This document shows positions 17,422-25,387 of a stretch of DNA of 64,000 bases, in pieces (position 1 is the first letter of the stretch; each line of letters begins with the position of its first letter). Source of the DNA: Moritella sp. JT01. GTDB lineage: Bacteria; Pseudomonadota; Gammaproteobacteria; Enterobacterales; Moritellaceae. A program made the position numbers and the translations under genes. Below the pieces are notes generated by a model. That model saw only the letters and a program-made list of their open reading frames with translations, made no database searches and was not told the DNA's origin. The stretch spans positions 18,793 to 82,792 of the forward strand of contig NZ_LOCN01000022.1 of assembly GCF_001574435.1 (NCBI RefSeq). Reading direction: 5' to 3'.

Positions 17422-17450
17422 ATTATACTAAATAATTTCGTTCCTGTAAA
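17422..17450 (-). promoter_or_regulatory. rplJ promoter
   Basis: On the minus strand TTTACA (17445-17450) and TATAAT (17422-17427) are separated by exactly 17 bp. The -35 box abuts the rplA stop codon. This sigma70-type promoter would drive rplJL-rpoBC separately from rplKA. Confidence 0.8.
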
Positions 17451-18149
17451 TTATTTAGTTTCTACAGTTGCAACATCAACAGTTAGACCAGCACCCATCG
17501 TAGTAGATAGGCTGATCTTCTTGATGAATTGACCTTTAGCAGAAGCAGGCTTTGACTTAGTCAATGCTTTAAGTAGTGACTCAAGGTTTTCTTTGATGTT
17601 ACTAGCTTCAAAATCCACTTTACCGATAGTAGTGTGGATGATGCCAGCTTTGTCGTTACGGTAACGAACTTGACCAGACTTAGCATTTTTAACTGCAGTC
17701 GCTACGTCAGGAGTTACTGTACCAACTTTAGGGTTTGGCATTAAACCACGTGGACCTAGGATTTGACCTAGTTGACCAACAACACGCATAGCGTCTGGAG
17801 ATGCGATAACAACATCAAAGTTAAGCTCACCGGCTTTAACTTGTGCAGCTAGATCTTCCATACCTACGATGTCAGCGCCAGCAGCTTTAGCCGCTTCAGC
17901 GTTAGCACCTTGTGTAAATACTGCAACACGTACGTCACGACCAGTACCGTGTGGTAGCACAGTAGCGCCACGCACGTTTTGATCAGATTTACGTGAATCA
18001 ATACCTAGATTGATAGAAACGTCGATGCTTTCTTTGAATTTAGCAGATGCTAATTCTTTAAGAAGTTCAACAGCTTCAGTGATTTCATATTGCTTAGTTA
18101 CTTCCACTTTTTCGCGGATAGTACGCATACGTTTAGAAAGTTTAGCCAT
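17451..18149 (-). CDS. rplA: 50S ribosomal protein L1
   Basis: Ribosomal L1 (232 aa), which forms the mobile L1 stalk and, in E. coli, represses translation of its own operon. The [32 protein letters not shown] and [14 protein letters not shown] segments are typical. It starts 8 bp after rplK stops, so the two are one transcription unit. Family length is normal. Confidence 0.99.
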   Translation of the reverse strand: MAKLSKRMRTIREKVEVTKQYEITEAVELLKELASAKFKESIDVSINLGIDSRKSDQNVRGATVLPHGTGRDVRVAVFTQGANAEAAKAAGADIVGMEDLAAQVKAGELNFDVVIASPDAMRVVGQLGQILGPRGLMPNPKVGTVTPDVATAVKNAKSGQVRYRNDKAGIIHTTIGKVDFEASNIKENLESLLKALTKSKPASAKGQFIKKISLSTTMGAGLTVDVATVETK

Positions 18150-18157
18150 GTTCAGTA

Positions 18158-18586
18158 TTATCCTTCTACGTTCAAGCCCATTGAGCGAGCTGTACCAGCA
18201 ATAGTGCGAACCATTGCATCTAGATCAGCGCCCGTAAGGTCTGGTTGTTTAGTGTTTGAAATCTCTTCCAGCTGAGCGCGAGTAACAGTACCCACTTTAT
18301 CAGTGTTAGGACGACCAGAACCAGACTTGATGCCTGCTGCTTTCTTAAGTAAGAAAGATGCTGGAGAAGTCTTCGTTACGAACGTGAACGAACGATCAGA
18401 ATAAACTGTGATAACAACAGGAGTCGGAGAACCCTTCTCTACAGAATCTGTTTTTGCGTTAAACGCTTTACAGAATTCCATGATGTTAACACCGTGTTGA
18501 CCTAATGCAGGTCCAACCGGTGGACTAGGATTCGCCATACCAGCTGAAACTTGCAGCTTAATATATGCAGTAACTTTTTTAGCCAT
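18158..18586 (-). CDS. rplK: 50S ribosomal protein L11
   Basis: Ribosomal L11 (142 aa), which binds the GTPase-associated centre and is needed for RelA activation. The N-terminal Pro-rich segment ([21 protein letters not shown]) and the C-terminal rRNA-binding domain are intact. It is the first gene of rplKA. A GTATCC/GGATAC hairpin lies in its short leader between the upstream terminator and the ATG, a possible but unproven L1 control site. Confidence 0.99.
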   Translation of the reverse strand: MAKKVTAYIKLQVSAGMANPSPPVGPALGQHGVNIMEFCKAFNAKTDSVEKGSPTPVVITVYSDRSFTFVTKTSPASFLLKKAAGIKSGSGRPNTDKVGTVTRAQLEEISNTKQPDLTGADLDAMVRTIAGTARSMGLNVEG

Positions 18587-18645
18587 TTTAATTTACCTTA
18601 AATATGGGTGCGAACGCTGTATCCGACATGGATACTAGCTTCCCG

Positions 18646-18687
18646 AAAAACAAGGGCAGCGAATTATAGATATAATCGCTGCCCTTG
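18646..18687 (-). terminator. Terminator between nusG and rplK
   Basis: On the minus strand a perfect 12-bp stem (CAAGGGCAGCGA with TCGCTGCCCTTG) closes a 13-nt AT loop and is followed by TTTTTCG. It separates secE-nusG from rplKA, at least partly. Confidence 0.88.
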
Positions 18688-18745
18688 CCAAGCATTTTGT
18701 TGAGATTTAATTCAATAAAATGCGAATTTTATTTTCTTTAACCTA

Positions 18746-18770
18746 ACCTTTAACCTAATAGGTTAAAGGT
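18746..18770. repeat. Perfect 12-bp palindrome next to the nusG stop
   Basis: Arms at 18746-18757 (ACCTTTAACCTA) and 18759-18770 are perfectly complementary around a single A, one base from the nusG stop codon. A partial extra copy (TTAACCTAACC) extends it on the left. As RNA it would form a tight hairpin without a T-run, so an RNA 3'-stability role or a protein-binding palindrome are both possible. Confidence 0.75.
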
Positions 18771-18771
18771 A

Positions 18772-19314
18772 TTAGCCTTTTTCTACTTGACCGAAATCTA
18801 ATTCAACCGGAGTAGAACGACCGAAGATCAATACAGAAACTTTTAAGCGACTTTTTTCATAGTCAACTTCTTCTACAACACCGTTAAAGTCTGCGAATGG
18901 ACCGTCTGATACACGAACCACTTCACCCACTTCAAATAGCGTTTTAGGACGCGGCTTATCAATCGCGTCCTGAAGACGGTTAAGAATGCGGTCAGCTTCT
19001 TTTTGGGTGATTGGAGCTGGACGCTCTTTAGTACCACCAATGAAACCAAGTACACGCGGTAAACTGCTTACCAAATGCCATGATTCATCGTTCATTACCA
19101 TTTGAACTAAAACGTAGCCAGGAAAGAACTTACGTTCACTCTTGCGACGTTGACCGGCACGCATTTCAACAACTTCTTCCGTAGGAACAAGTATATCACC
19201 GAAATATTCTTCCATTTCGTGGATCTTAATATGTTCAAGTAATGTTTTTTGAACACGACCTTCAAAACCGGAAAAGGCTTGAACTACGTACCATCTCATT
19301 TTCTGTTCAGACAT
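18772..19314 (-). CDS. nusG: Transcription termination/antitermination factor NusG
   Basis: NusG (180 aa) binds RNA polymerase, increases elongation rate, and links it to Rho or to the ribosome through its KOW domain. The N-terminal NGN domain begins [18 protein letters not shown], and the KOW motif [22 protein letters not shown] is at about residues 125-145. It starts 4 bp after the secE stop. A palindrome and a terminator follow. Confidence 0.98.
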   Translation of the reverse strand: MSEQKMRWYVVQAFSGFEGRVQKTLLEHIKIHEMEEYFGDILVPTEEVVEMRAGQRRKSERKFFPGYVLVQMVMNDESWHLVSSLPRVLGFIGGTKERPAPITQKEADRILNRLQDAIDKPRPKTLFEVGEVVRVSDGPFADFNGVVEEVDYEKSRLKVSVLIFGRSTPVELDFGQVEKG

Positions 19315-19318
19315 GAAC

Positions 19319-19696
19319 TTATACCTTTACATCTGTGATAAATGCCACTACACGAACTAGAATACCATCTAATCCCCATAGCACTAACGCCATAATAGCG
19401 GTAACAACTAATACGATAAGTGTAGTTTGGATCGCCTCTTGGCGTGTAGGCCAAACTACTTTACGTACTTCTGTTCTTGATTCAGATGCAAATTCAAGCG
19501 CATTGCGCCCTTTACTTGTCTGCAATGCAATGCCACCAGCAATAACAGCGGCAATAATTACAGCAACTGCGCGGATTAACACTGATTCTTCACTAAAAAT
19601 ATTGTTACCAATAACTGTGCCAATTAGAATTATTGCAACTAGTACCCATTTTACGGTTTCTAGTGCTTTTCCTTGGTTTTCAGTATTTGAAGTCAT
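19319..19696 (-). CDS. secE: Preprotein translocase subunit SecE
   Basis: Small essential subunit of SecYEG (125 aa from the chosen start). Two hydrophobic N-terminal segments are followed by the amphipathic helix with the conserved [16 protein letters not shown] signature and a final transmembrane helix, as in the three-helix enterobacterial form. The frame is open further upstream to 19774, but that extension runs into a tRNA remnant and has no membrane or SecE similarity. ATG at 19696 gives the family's usual length. Confidence 0.95.
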   Translation of the reverse strand: MTSNTENQGKALETVKWVLVAIILIGTVIGNNIFSEESVLIRAVAVIIAAVIAGGIALQTSKGRNALEFASESRTEVRKVVWPTRQEAIQTTLIVLVVTAIMALVLWGLDGILVRVVAFITDVKV

Positions 19697-19751
19697 ACTA
19701 CTAACCTGTACCTTAAGACAAAAAAAATCCGCTGTTACACGGTGATGACAG

Positions 19752-19824
19752 TGGCAGGAGGGAGATAATCGCACTCACAAACATAGGTTTGGAGACCGCC
19801 TTTCTACCAATTGGAGCTACCCCT
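19752..19824 (-). pseudogene. Decayed tRNA-Trp (CCA anticodon) remnant
   Basis: On the minus strand 73 nt keep the outline of gammaproteobacterial tRNA-Trp: AGGGG at the 5' end, CAATTGGTA of the D loop, GCGGTCTCCAAA around the CCA anticodon, and a 3' CCTGCCA. The structure is broken: two acceptor bases are missing, the D stem reads GCTC against GAAA, the anticodon stem 3' strand is CCTAT, and the T loop begins TGC instead of TTC. It lies where many gammaproteobacteria carry trpT, just before secE. A functional tRNA is very unlikely. Confidence 0.82.
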
Positions 19825-19840
19825 ACAAACGGAGCTCCTA

Positions 19841-19868
19841 ATTATAGGGGCTTTCGTTTTTCATGCAA
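19841..19868 (-). promoter_or_regulatory. Candidate secE-nusG promoter
   Basis: On the minus strand a perfect TATAAT (19841-19846) follows TTGCAT (19863-19868) with a 16-bp spacer. The start point would fall just upstream of the decayed tRNA-Trp. With tufB absent, this promoter may be what now feeds secE-nusG. The -35 box is poor, so confidence is moderate. Confidence 0.5.
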
Positions 19869-20024
19869 GTTATTCGTAAAAAATTATGAATAATATTTGA
19901 ATTACAAATAGCTTAAATTCGTTATAATTAAATTTATCTTTGGATTTTTAAATCTTGATTATTTTTAAGGTATCGTTATTTGGTATGGAGAATATAGAGA
20001 AGAAGAAATAATTGACCTGAAAAA

Positions 20025-20100
<76 letters not shown>

Positions 20101-20105
20101 AAATT

Positions 20106-20180
20106 TGGAGCGGGCGGCGGGAATCGAACCCGCATTATCAGCTTGGAAGGCTGGAGTAATAGCCATTATACGACGCCCGC
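20106..20180 (-). tRNA. tRNA-Gly (TCC)
   Basis: A 75-nt cloverleaf with acceptor GCGGGCG, encoded CCA and anticodon TCC in loop CTTCCAA. It lies 5 nt upstream of tRNA-Thr(GGT) in the same transcript. Confidence 0.97.
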
Positions 20181-20199
20181 ATGCGTCTTGAATACAAAG

Positions 20200-20284
20200 T
20201 GGTGGAGGGAGAAGGATTCGAACCTTCGAAGGCTGAGCCGTCAGATTTACAGTCTGATCCCTTTGGCCACTCGGGAACCCCTCC
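20200..20284 (-). tRNA. tRNA-Tyr (GTA)
   Basis: An 85-nt class II tRNA with a long variable arm; acceptor GGAGGGG, encoded CCA and anticodon GTA in loop CTGTAAA. It is the second gene of the cluster. Confidence 0.97.
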
Positions 20285-20312
20285 ACATATTGTACTTCAG
20301 TAACGAGTTAAA

Positions 20313-20388
<76 letters not shown>

Positions 20389-20409
20389 GGCGTCACTTAA
20401 CGAGGAGAG

Positions 20410-20438
20410 ATATTAGAGTAACCCCCTACCTCTTGCAA
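20410..20438 (-). promoter_or_regulatory. Promoter of the tRNA cluster
   Basis: On the minus strand TTGCAA (20433-20438) and TAATAT (20410-20415) are 17 bp apart. The pyrimidine/GC-rich stretch after the -10 box (CTCTCCTCG) resembles the discriminators of stable-RNA promoters. AT-rich sequence upstream (20450-20475) could act as an UP element. Confidence 0.75.
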
Positions 20439-20538
20439 CCTTAATCGATAAAAACCAGTTTTTTTTTATTTACATGGTGAAATATTAGCCATTTCGACTA
20501 AGCTTCGACTTAAAACCATGAATAAGGTCCATTTTAGA

Positions 20539-21507
20539 TTAAATATCTGCACGTCGTAACGATACTTCACCACCAATTTGCGGACTAATAATGCCATTAA
20601 CATCTAATAACAATGCACCACTTTGATCAATACCTTTCGCAATACCGTATTTTTTCTTATTTCCGACACTCACGAGTACAGGGCAATCTTTAAATGCATC
20701 ACAATTGTTCCACTCTTCAACAAAATATCCAAAACCAAACTGCTCGAAATCAGTTAATATTTTGATTAGGTGTGTTAAATAACGCGTGGCTAATTCATTC
20801 CGATCAAGTGAGTGCGATAATTGCTGACTTATATCAGTCCAAGCTTGATCAATTTCTAATCCTGCTTGTAATGGCATATTCACGTTTAAACCCAGACCAA
20901 TAACTAAATGGCATTCACCACCCGCTGTCGCAATAATCTCAACCAGTACACCAGCAATCTTTTTACCATCCACGTACACATCATTCGGCCATTTCAATTG
21001 AGTATTAGCAATACCAAGGTCTGTTAATGTACGCGCGACAGCAATACCGATCACTAAACTGAGTCCAGATGCAGCTTGAATACCGGCATCTAAACTCCAG
21101 TAGGTACTGGTATAAAGATGTGAACCATAAGGAGACACCCATTTTTTACCACGGCGTCCTCGTCCAGCAGTCTGATATTCAGCAAAACAACTGTGACCTT
21201 TGTTTAATAACGCCGCTTTATCCAATAAATGTTGATTGGTCGAACCGAGAACTTGATGACTTTCAATGCTGACACCACTACCGTCTGCGATCAATTGAGC
21301 ATCGAGCAATTGTAAAGGTGCAGAAAGCTTATAACCTTTACCTGTCACTTTAAATACATCCAGACCGATGCTTTCTAAAACTTTGATCTGTTTACTTACC
21401 GCCATGCGGCTAACGCCCAGTCTTTCACCCAGAGCTTCTCCAGAATGAAATTCACCATCTGCCAGTAAACGAATCAGTTGCTGCCTTGATACCGTCATAT
21501 TAACCAC
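20539..21507 (-). CDS. birA: Biotin-protein ligase / biotin operon repressor BirA
   Basis: BirA (322 aa) attaches biotin to acetyl-CoA carboxylase and represses the bio operon. An N-terminal winged helix-turn-helix (GEALGERLGVSRMAVSKQI, about residues 22-40) is followed by the ligase domain with the GRGRRGKKW biotin/ATP loop and KWPNDVYVDGKKIAG. GTG at 21507 is chosen: it is 5 nt after a GGAGGT ribosome-binding site and matches the E. coli N-terminal length, whereas ATG at 21498 is 14 nt away. It overlaps the end of murB by 8 bp, so the pair is translationally coupled. Confidence 0.95.
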   Translation of the reverse strand: MVNMTVSRQQLIRLLADGEFHSGEALGERLGVSRMAVSKQIKVLESIGLDVFKVTGKGYKLSAPLQLLDAQLIADGSGVSIESHQVLGSTNQHLLDKAALLNKGHSCFAEYQTAGRGRRGKKWVSPYGSHLYTSTYWSLDAGIQAASGLSLVIGIAVARTLTDLGIANTQLKWPNDVYVDGKKIAGVLVEIIATAGGECHLVIGLGLNVNMPLQAGLEIDQAWTDISQQLSHSLDRNELATRYLTHLIKILTDFEQFGFGYFVEEWNNCDAFKDCPVLVSVGNKKKYGIAKGIDQSGALLLDVNGIISPQIGGEVSLRRADI

Positions 21508-22549
21508 GACACACCTCCGCTAGATTGGTTTCTCCATCACGACCCATAAAGCGAACCTCATGGTGTAATTCAATTGCAAATCGTGCCATCACCGTAGTTT
21601 GGATATGCTTTGCGAGTGCAATAATGTCACCAGCGGTTGCAGAACCCGTGTTAACAATAACCAGTGCTTGCTCCGTGTGTACTTGTGCTCCGCCTTGCCG
21701 GTAACCTTTTAGATGGCATTGATCAATTAACCAGCCTGCGGCTAATTTAATATCATCACCAGCAGGATAATGAGGGATGTTAGGATGCTTAGCCACAATA
21801 GCGTTAAATTGCGTTAAATTGATGATCGGGTTTTTAAAAAAACTACCCGCATTGCCGAGCTTATTTGGATCCGGTAATTTTTGTTGGCGCGTAAGGCAAA
21901 CCTGCTTAAAAATTGCTAATGCCGAGGCGCCATCCCCTAAACTCGCTAATGGTCCATAGTTAATTTTGGCAATCCAAGGTTTGTGTAGTTTAATGCCGAC
22001 AGCGGTGATCACCGCGCTGTCTTTAAGTTCACCTTTGAAAACACTGTCACGATAACCAAATTGACATTCTGCGGGTGCATAACGCTGTACTGTTAGGGTC
22101 TCGATATCCAGTACATCCACATAATCACAGACATCCTTAAATTCAACGCCATAAGCGCCAATGTTTTGTACTGGTGCGGCTCCGACAACACCCGGGATCA
22201 ACGCCAGATTTTCTAAACCATCATAGCCTTGGGTCAATGTCCATTCCACAAATTCATGCCAATTTTCTCCAGCCGACACATGTAAACAAACCACATCATC
22301 TGCCGATTCATTCACTGCTATGCCCGTCAAGCAAATACGGATAACGAGTCCATCAAAGTCATCACAAAATAATAAATTACTACCGCCGCCAAGAATTAAC
22401 CGTTGAGGCGCAGGGATCTGTAGTGCTAACTTAAGCTCACTTAACGTGGTAACGGTGACAAACTGTGTGGCATAGGCATCAACACCAAAGCTGGTATACG
22501 GTTTTAAATTGTGATTTTTTAGTATTTGCATGAAATAATTAACACTCAT
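21500..22549 (-). CDS. murB: UDP-N-acetylenolpyruvoylglucosamine reductase MurB
   Basis: FAD enzyme (349 aa) that completes UDP-MurNAc synthesis for peptidoglycan. The FAD-binding segment LILGGGSNLLF and the region ALIPGVVGAAPVQNIGAYGVE are clear, as are the YRDSVFKG segment and the catalytic Ser region GSFFKNP. This is the type I form of E. coli length. An alternative ATG at 22531 would remove only six residues; neither start has a strong ribosome-binding site. It forms the usual pair with birA. Confidence 0.96.
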   Translation of the reverse strand: MSVNYFMQILKNHNLKPYTSFGVDAYATQFVTVTTLSELKLALQIPAPQRLILGGGSNLLFCDDFDGLVIRICLTGIAVNESADDVVCLHVSAGENWHEFVEWTLTQGYDGLENLALIPGVVGAAPVQNIGAYGVEFKDVCDYVDVLDIETLTVQRYAPAECQFGYRDSVFKGELKDSAVITAVGIKLHKPWIAKINYGPLASLGDGASALAIFKQVCLTRQQKLPDPNKLGNAGSFFKNPIINLTQFNAIVAKHPNIPHYPAGDDIKLAAGWLIDQCHLKGYRQGGAQVHTEQALVIVNTGSATAGDIIALAKHIQTTVMARFAIELHHEVRFMGRDGETNLAEVCRG

Positions 22550-22614
22550 AAGGCATAATTCACTGCAGATAGTAACGTATCTACATGCAAAACCGAATAA
22601 TAAAAGGCAACAAC

Positions 22615-23043
22615 ATGCAGTTTCAATGGTTAAAAAAAATAGAGAACCCGTTAGTTAAGCCTTTCTATAAGCAATATTTGCCCTATTCAAGACCCAATAA
22701 AGCCGAGCATATTGCTGTATTAAAAGAGGGTAATAACATTGTGGCTTGCGCGCGGCTGCGCCCTATTGGTGAGTTATCTTTATTAACGGGTATGTTGGTC
22801 GCTCCCGATCACCGGGGTCAACGACTTGGTCACCATATTTTACGGCACATGCGTCCTCAATTTCAGAATAATAAGACGTTCACTTTTGCTTTGCCTCATC
22901 TTGAACAGTTTTATGGTCAGCATGACTTCTATCCGACAACGCAAGCGCCGAACGATATTCAGCAACGTTTTTTAGCCTATCAAAAACAGGGTAAACAGCT
23001 GCTGTTATTAGGATTTAATGATTCGAATCAAGCTGACATCTGA
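22615..23043 (+). CDS. GNAT-family N-acetyltransferase
   Basis: A 142-residue GNAT protein. The acetyl-CoA pyrophosphate loop is visible in motif A, VAPDHRGQRLGHHIL (R-x-x-G-x-x-G pattern), preceded by a beta strand and followed by the HLEQFYGQHDFYP segment typical of motif B. ATG at 22615 is chosen because AAAGG lies 8 nt upstream; an in-frame ATG at 22585 has no ribosome-binding site. It is divergent from murB and just upstream of aroH. The substrate is unknown. Confidence 0.82.
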   Translation: MQFQWLKKIENPLVKPFYKQYLPYSRPNKAEHIAVLKEGNNIVACARLRPIGELSLLTGMLVAPDHRGQRLGHHILRHMRPQFQNNKTFTFALPHLEQFYGQHDFYPTTQAPNDIQQRFLAYQKQGKQLLLLGFNDSNQADI

Positions 23044-23109
23044 TTATCTTTATAATAAAGTGAAATTACGTTAAGCTGATCACAGCCCATATTTAGATTA
23101 ATAGACATC

Positions 23110-24168
23110 ATGACAATTAAAACAGACGAACTTAGAACTACCTATATCGACCAGGTGATCACTCCAAGTCAACTGGTTAAAGAGTTTCCATTATCTGATA
23201 ACGCCGCAAAAAAGCTAATAAATAGCCGTCGTGAAATCGAAGCGATTATTGAAGGCAAAGACAAACGCCTACTGGTTATCATTGGCCCTTGTTCAATTCA
23301 TGATACTAGCGCGGCGTTAGATTACGCTCGCCGTCTAAAACCATTACAAGAGCAGTATAAAAACAGCTTAGTAATTGCAATGCGTGTGTATTTTGAAAAA
23401 CCACGTACTATTGTGGGCTGGAAAGGTTTGATCAGCGATCCTGACTTAAACGGTCAATACCAAGCGAACAAAGGCTTACGTCTAGCTCGTAAGCTACTCG
23501 TTGATATTACTGAAATCGGTTTACCAATCGGGACCGAATTTTTAGACATGGTTAACGGTCAATACATTGCAGACTTGATCAGTTGGGGTGCAATTGGCGC
23601 CCGTACTACAGAAAGCCAAGTACACCGAGAAATGGCGTCAGCCTTGTCTTGCCCTGTCGGTTTCAAGAACGGGACTGATGGCAATACCAAAATTGCCATT
23701 GATGCGGTACGTGCAGCGCAAGTATCACACATTTTCTACTCTCCCGATAAAGATGGCTTAATGACAGTATACCAAACGCATGGTAACCCGTTTGGTCATG
23801 TGATCTTACGTGGCGGTAAAACACCTAACTATGATAAATCACACATTGACGTGGCGACCAAAGCATTAAGTGATGTAGGTTTAACACCGTCTGTCGTGGT
23901 CGATTTTAGTCACGGTAATAGCCAAAAGCTCCACACCAATCAGCTACTTGTTGCTGAAGATGTGATGGCGCAAATGCGCACGGGTAGCATGCAAATTTCA
24001 GGTATTATGGCTGAAAGCTTTATCGAAGAAGGCAACCAAGCTGTCGTTGCTGGTGAGCCTTTGGTTTATGGTAAGAGTATTACCGATGCTTGTCTCCATT
24101 GGCAAGACACCGAAAAATTATTAGCGGACCTTGCACTGGCAGCAAGAGATCGTATCGCTATCGCATAA
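23110..24168 (+). CDS. aroH: 3-deoxy-7-phosphoheptulonate synthase, AroH (Trp-sensitive) type
   Basis: First enzyme of the shikimate pathway, condensing PEP and erythrose-4-phosphate (352 aa). GPCSIHD, the RTYFEKPRT-like VYFEKPRTIVGWKGLI segment, GARTTESQ, KNGTDG and DFSHGN are intact. The N-terminus (TDELRT) and segments such as GEFLDM-like GTEFLDM and LSCPVGFKNGTDGNT match AroH rather than AroF or AroG. No TrpR operator is apparent in the short upstream region. A strong terminator follows. Confidence 0.93.
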   Translation: MTIKTDELRTTYIDQVITPSQLVKEFPLSDNAAKKLINSRREIEAIIEGKDKRLLVIIGPCSIHDTSAALDYARRLKPLQEQYKNSLVIAMRVYFEKPRTIVGWKGLISDPDLNGQYQANKGLRLARKLLVDITEIGLPIGTEFLDMVNGQYIADLISWGAIGARTTESQVHREMASALSCPVGFKNGTDGNTKIAIDAVRAAQVSHIFYSPDKDGLMTVYQTHGNPFGHVILRGGKTPNYDKSHIDVATKALSDVGLTPSVVVDFSHGNSQKLHTNQLLVAEDVMAQMRTGSMQISGIMAESFIEEGNQAVVAGEPLVYGKSITDACLHWQDTEKLLADLALAARDRIAIA

Positions 24169-24192
24169 GCTCAGTGCTATATTGCAAAGACT

Positions 24193-24222
24193 AAAAAGCC
24201 GCGTTCATCACGCGGCTTTTTG
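24193..24222 (+). terminator. Terminator after aroH (probably bidirectional)
   Basis: AAAAAGCCGCGT and ACGCGGCTTTTTG form a GC-rich stem with A-tract before and T-tract after. It lies between the convergent aroH and glpX genes and can serve both. Confidence 0.92.
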
Positions 24223-24248
24223 TTATCTAATCAATCACGCTTCTATTC

Positions 24249-24276
24249 TTATAAAATGATGTGTTATAAAATGATG
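24249..24276. repeat. Tandem duplication across the glpX stop codon
   Basis: The 13-mer TTATAAAATGATG occurs at 24249-24261 and 24264-24276 (period 15). The second copy contains the glpX stop on the minus strand, so a second in-frame stop follows the first. Confidence 0.85.
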
Positions 24277-25280
24277 CTTTGTAGATCTGCACTTTTTCGG
24301 TTAAGCATATGCGTTGATTGAATACGACGAATGGTGCCCGACTTACCACTAATAACCAAAGTTTCTGTCGTGGCAATATTACCTTTACGCTGCACACCTT
24401 CAACCAGATCGCCTTTAGTGATACCTGTTGCGGCAAAAATCACATTATTGGTTTTCGCTAATCTATCCAATGGTAAGATCTCACCAACAACCAAACCAAG
24501 CGCCTGGCAACGTGATATTTCAATCTCACCTGCCGCGCGGTTTTCAGGAGTATCACCTTTCACATCATGACGAGCTAATAATCGCGCCTGCATGTTACCG
24601 TCCATCGCACGAATCGCCGCGGCTGAAATAACCCCTTCTGGCGCCCCGCCAATGCAATACATCATATCGACGTCACTATCAGGCATGCAGCACAAGATAG
24701 ACGCTGCAACATCACCATCAGGTAATGCAAATACACGCACGCCCATTGCTTGCATGGCTTTGATTTTATCATCGTGACGTGGTTTGGCTAACGTCACCAC
24801 CGTTAACTCAGTAATGTCTTTATCTAGCGCGTGAGCAACATTACGAATATTGTCTTCAAGGGATAAACGTAAGTCAATGGCGTCTTTAGCACCTGGACCA
24901 ACGACTAATTTCTCCATATACATGTCCGGTGCTTTTAGAAATGCACCTTTTTCACCGACAGCCAATACTGCAACTGCATTGGATTGACCCATTGCAGTCA
25001 TACGTGTACCTTCAATCGGATCAACAGCGATATCAACCGCGTCAGCTCCAGCTATTTTCGTACCGACTTTCTCGCCGATATACAACATAGGTGCTTCATC
25101 GATTTCGCCTTCACCAATAACAATTTCACCATCAATATCGATTGTATTTAACATCACGCGCATGGCTTCAACAGCAGCACCATCTGCAATGTTCTTATCA
25201 CCGCGGCCTAACCATTTATAACCGGCAAGAGCAGCGGCTTCAACGACACGCGAAAATTCAATGGCAAGTGTACGATTCAT
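24264..25280 (-). CDS. glpX: Class II fructose-1,6-bisphosphatase GlpX
   Basis: Metal-dependent phosphatase (338 aa) of gluconeogenesis. GRGDKNIADGAAVEAMR, the GEGEIDEAPML metal site, DPIEGT, and the GGAPEGVISAAAIRAM segment are all GlpX signatures. It stands alone here, not with glpF or glpK. The last codons plus stop are duplicated in a 15-bp tandem repeat just past the gene. Confidence 0.96.
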   Translation of the reverse strand: MNRTLAIEFSRVVEAAALAGYKWLGRGDKNIADGAAVEAMRVMLNTIDIDGEIVIGEGEIDEAPMLYIGEKVGTKIAGADAVDIAVDPIEGTRMTAMGQSNAVAVLAVGEKGAFLKAPDMYMEKLVVGPGAKDAIDLRLSLEDNIRNVAHALDKDITELTVVTLAKPRHDDKIKAMQAMGVRVFALPDGDVAASILCCMPDSDVDMMYCIGGAPEGVISAAAIRAMDGNMQARLLARHDVKGDTPENRAAGEIEISRCQALGLVVGEILPLDRLAKTNNVIFAATGITKGDLVEGVQRKGNIATTETLVISGKSGTIRRIQSTHMLNRKSADLQSIIL

Positions 25281-25387
25281 ATCTTAATTCCTATATATAA
25301 GTAGGTGCATTTTAAAGTGCCACCTACTTAATTACAATTTGAGAGTATTAATATTTAAAACTAAAAAAACCCAATACAACAACATCA

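Noticed and set aside
19697..19774. Longer SecE start 26 residues upstream
   Set aside because: The extension lies partly in the tRNA-Trp remnant, has no SecE similarity, and the ATG at 19696 gives the normal length.
23044..23109. TrpR operator before aroH
   Set aside because: No CTAG-centred palindrome resembling the trp operator is present in the short upstream region.
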